DNA of 33,765 nucleotides from Betaproteobacteria bacterium (GTDB lineage: Bacteria > Pseudomonadota > Gammaproteobacteria > Burkholderiales > Casimicrobiaceae): the NCBI GenBank assembly GCA_013298045.1, contig JAAFJI010000009.1, positions 1 through 33,765 on the forward strand. The letters run 5' to 3'. Position 1 is the stretch's first letter. Each line of letters begins with the position of its first letter. Positions 32,051-33,765 of this stretch are shown one piece after another. A program made the position numbers and the translations under genes. Below the pieces are notes generated by a model that was not told the origin of the DNA, searched no databases, and was given only the letters and a program-made list of their open reading frames with translations.

Positions 32051-32310
32051 AACACACTGCGTCGAAGCGCTTTTGGCAGTGTTTCGATGCGCTGCCCGTC
32101 GACGTACGATCACTCGCGCAGCGAAACTTCGCGCTACTCAAAATAAACCCTGCACACCCGTCGCTGCACTTCAAAACACTGGGCAACGGCAAAATCCATA
32201 GCGTTCGGGTCGGCATCTCGTACCGCGCGCTCGGTGCGCCCACACTGGATGGCGGCGTTCACTGGTTTTGGATCGGCACCCACGCCCAGTACGACAAGCT
32301 CATAGACTGA
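32047..32310 (+). CDS. RelE/ParE-superfamily toxin-like protein
   Basis: An 87-residue basic protein starting at a TTG that overlaps the antitoxin stop (TTGA). It has the pattern RFWQCFDALPVDVRSLAQRNFALLKINPAHPSLHFKTL, SVRVGISYRAL and VHWFWIGTHAQYDKLI, which matches a common RelE/ParE-like toxin family. Such toxins cleave mRNA at the ribosome or block gyrase; which applies here is unknown. Both genes are intact, so the pair is probably functional. Confidence 0.82.
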   Translation: MKHTASKRFWQCFDALPVDVRSLAQRNFALLKINPAHPSLHFKTLGNGKIHSVRVGISYRALGAPTLDGGVHWFWIGTHAQYDKLID

Positions 32311-32363
32311 CGCAACGGTCACCCGCAAACGCTCCGTGGTTTCGTGATTGCTTATCTTCCAAC

Positions 32364-32472
32364 GTAGCCCGGACGCTCGCGTCAGGGTTCCGGTTCTCCC
32401 GACGAAGTCAAAATACCAACTGGTCGCTTCGCGATACCTTTACAAAAACCCGGATGCGAGCATCCAGGCTAC
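32364..32472. repeat. 26-bp imperfect inverted repeat ending at the ABC-F ribosome-binding site
   Basis: Arms 32364-32389 (starting GTAGCCCGGACGCTCG) and 32447-32472 (ending GAGCATCCAGGCTAC) match at 22 of 26 positions; all but one mismatch are transitions. GTAGCCCGGA...-type arms are widespread proteobacterial intergenic repeats (recalled, not searched). The right arm ends three bases before the ABC-F start, so the hairpin would cover its ribosome-binding site. Confidence 0.85.
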
Positions 32473-32475
32473 ACA

Positions 32476-33765
32476 ATGCTCAGATTTACTGATTTAACCC
32501 TCGCCCGCAGCTCCACCGTTCTCCTCGACCGCGCCAACATCACGATCAATCCCGGTCGGAAGGTCGGCATTGTCGGCGCAAATGGCGCGGGAAAATCGAC
32601 GCTCTTCGCGGCGCTGCGTGGCTTGCTGTATCCGGAGAAGGGCGATATTTCCATGCCCAACGGCTGGGTGATCGCGCATGTGGCGCAGGAAACGCCGCCG
32701 AGCGACAAAACTGCGCTCGAATACGCGCTAGATGGCGATGTGGAATTGCGCGATGTCGAGGCGCAGCTCGCCGCTGAAAACGAAAACCCGAATGCGGATG
32801 CGTCGAAGCATGGCGAAATCCTCGCGCATTTGTATTCGCACTTGGAAACGATTGGTGGATACGCTGCACCCGCGCGCGCCGCCGAGTTACTCGCCGGTTT
32901 GGGCTTTGAGTACGAAATGCAAAACCGAGCGGTTGGAGAATTTTCCGGCGGCTGGCGAATGCGACTCAATCTCGCGCAGGCGCTCATGTGTCGCAGCGAT
33001 TTGCTTCTGCTCGACGAGCCGACCAACCACTTGGATTTGGACGCCGTTCTCTGGATCGAGGATTGGCTGTCGCGCTACGCGGGCACGCTGCTCGTGATCA
33101 CGCATGACCGCGATTTCATCGATCGCGTTTCCAATCAAATTCTGTTTTTCGACACCAGCGCGCCGAACGCGCCCGCGAAGTTAAAGCTCTACACCGGCAA
33201 TTACGAGAGCTTCGAAGCGCAGCGCACCGTCGAGCTCGAAGTCCAGCAAGGCGCGTACGAAAAACAGCAGCGCACGATCAAACATCTCGAATCGTTCATC
33301 ACGCGATTCAAAGCAAAAGCGACGAAGGCGGCGCAAGCGCAAAGCCGCATGAAAGCGCTCGAAAAGCTGGAGCGAATTTCTGCTGCGCATGTCGATTCGC
33401 CGTTCTCGTTTTCGTTCCGAAAACCGGAAGGCGAGCCGCGTCAGTTGCTTAAGTTCGACCACGTTTCGCTCGGCTACGACGATAAAAACATCCTCGAAAA
33501 AGTAAAGTTTTCGCTGTTACCAAATTCGCGTATTGGTTTGCTCGGGAAAAACGGCGCAGGCAAATCGACGCTCGTGAAGGCGATCGCTGGCGAACTTAAA
33601 GAGCGCACTGGCGAGAGGATCGAAGGTCAGCACCTAAAGATCGCGTACTTCGCGCAGCATCAGCTGGAACAGCTGCGAAACGAAGAGTCCGCAATGTGGC
33701 ATCTCGATCAACTCGACAAGTCCCTTGTGGAAACGCGTGGCTACAGCCGGGCACGCGAGCAAGAC
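32476..33765 (+). CDS. ABC-F ATPase, YheS type (5' part)
   Basis: Open to the right edge with no stop; 430 codons are visible. It has two ATPase domains and no membrane part. The first domain has Walker A GANGAGKST (34-42), signature FSGGW (156-160) and Walker B LLLLDEPTNHLDLD (176-189). The linker is helical and charged (about 250-310; RFKAKATKAAQAQSRMKALEK). The second Walker A, GKNGAGKST, is at about 357-365. The order and wording, including SGGWRMRLNLAQAL and YFAQHQLEQLR, follow E. coli YheS closely. ABC-F proteins bind the ribosomal E site and rescue or tune translation. The start ATG 32476 fits the family N-terminus (MLRFTDLTLARSSTVLL). Confidence 0.93.
   Translation, partial: MLRFTDLTLARSSTVLLDRANITINPGRKVGIVGANGAGKSTLFAALRGLLYPEKGDISMPNGWVIAHVAQETPPSDKTALEYALDGDVELRDVEAQLAAENENPNADASKHGEILAHLYSHLETIGGYAAPARAAELLAGLGFEYEMQNRAVGEFSGGWRMRLNLAQALMCRSDLLLLDEPTNHLDLDAVLWIEDWLSRYAGTLLVITHDRDFIDRVSNQILFFDTSAPNAPAKLKLYTGNYESFEAQRTVELEVQQGAYEKQQRTIKHLESFITRFKAKATKAAQAQSRMKALEKLERISAAHVDSPFSFSFRKPEGEPRQLLKFDHVSLGYDDKNILEKVKFSLLPNSRIGLLGKNGAGKSTLVKAIAGELKERTGERIEGQHLKIAYFAQHQLEQLRNEESAMWHLDQLDKSLVETRGYSRAREQD

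Overview
The window looks like chromosomal DNA of a GC-rich proteobacterium. The conserved neighbourhoods (rpsF-rpsR-rplI, yajC-secD-secF, cysD followed by a fused cysNC, gshB followed by a mannose-type EIIA and HPr) and the IPTL-CTERM surface proteins fit a betaproteobacterium, probably Burkholderiales-like. That placement is inference from gene order. No rRNA, tRNA, prophage or CRISPR array was seen.

Layout. (1) 1-5126: a sulfolactate catabolism cluster. slcC and the N-terminal part of a comC-like gene lie on the minus strand; suyA, suyB, an SDR dehydrogenase and a GntR/HutC regulator lie on the plus strand. A 21-bp palindrome sits in the divergent slcC/suyA promoter region. Together the enzymes would convert (S)-sulfolactate through sulfopyruvate to (R)-sulfolactate, then to pyruvate and sulfite. 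(2) 5211-13593: sulfur and 2-oxoglutarate chemistry. A three-domain gene (Asp/Arg-hydroxylase-like, sulfotransferase, TIGR03032) is interrupted by an apparent -1 frameshift. It is followed by an IPTL-CTERM beta-helix surface protein and a minus-strand operon cysD-cysNC-2OG oxygenase that would supply PAPS. (3) 13698-14996: ribosomal protein operon rpsF-rpsR-rplI with promoter and terminator. (4) 15253-17607: two exported proteins, one ending in a peptidase S74 chaperone domain and one in an IPTL-CTERM tail. (5) 17871-21991: dedA, secF, secD, yajC. (6) 22205-27220: a TelA-type envelope-stress locus with two solute-binding-like proteins (one fused to a von Willebrand A domain), an XpaC-like membrane protein and a divergent telA. 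A 169-bp palindromic MITE-like element separates the two arms. (7) 27542-31770: ptsH, EIIA-Man, gshB, a DUF4124 protein, pyrE and a divergent exonuclease III gene. (8) 31850-33765: a RelE/ParE-like toxin-antitoxin pair and the 5' two-thirds of a YheS-type ABC-F gene.

The most unusual feature is between genes. Seven intergenic regions each hold an 83-84-nt segment, mostly AT-rich, bounded by GCC on the left and GGC on the right. Most carry complementary A/T-rich inner arms, and several have complementary flanks outside the ends. They lie mostly 17-61 nt after a stop codon. I know of no named family matching them. The suyA-suyB gap also carries an inverted array of 20-bp hairpin units whose stems change in a compensatory way.

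All calls come from reading the sequence and translations. No database search was run.
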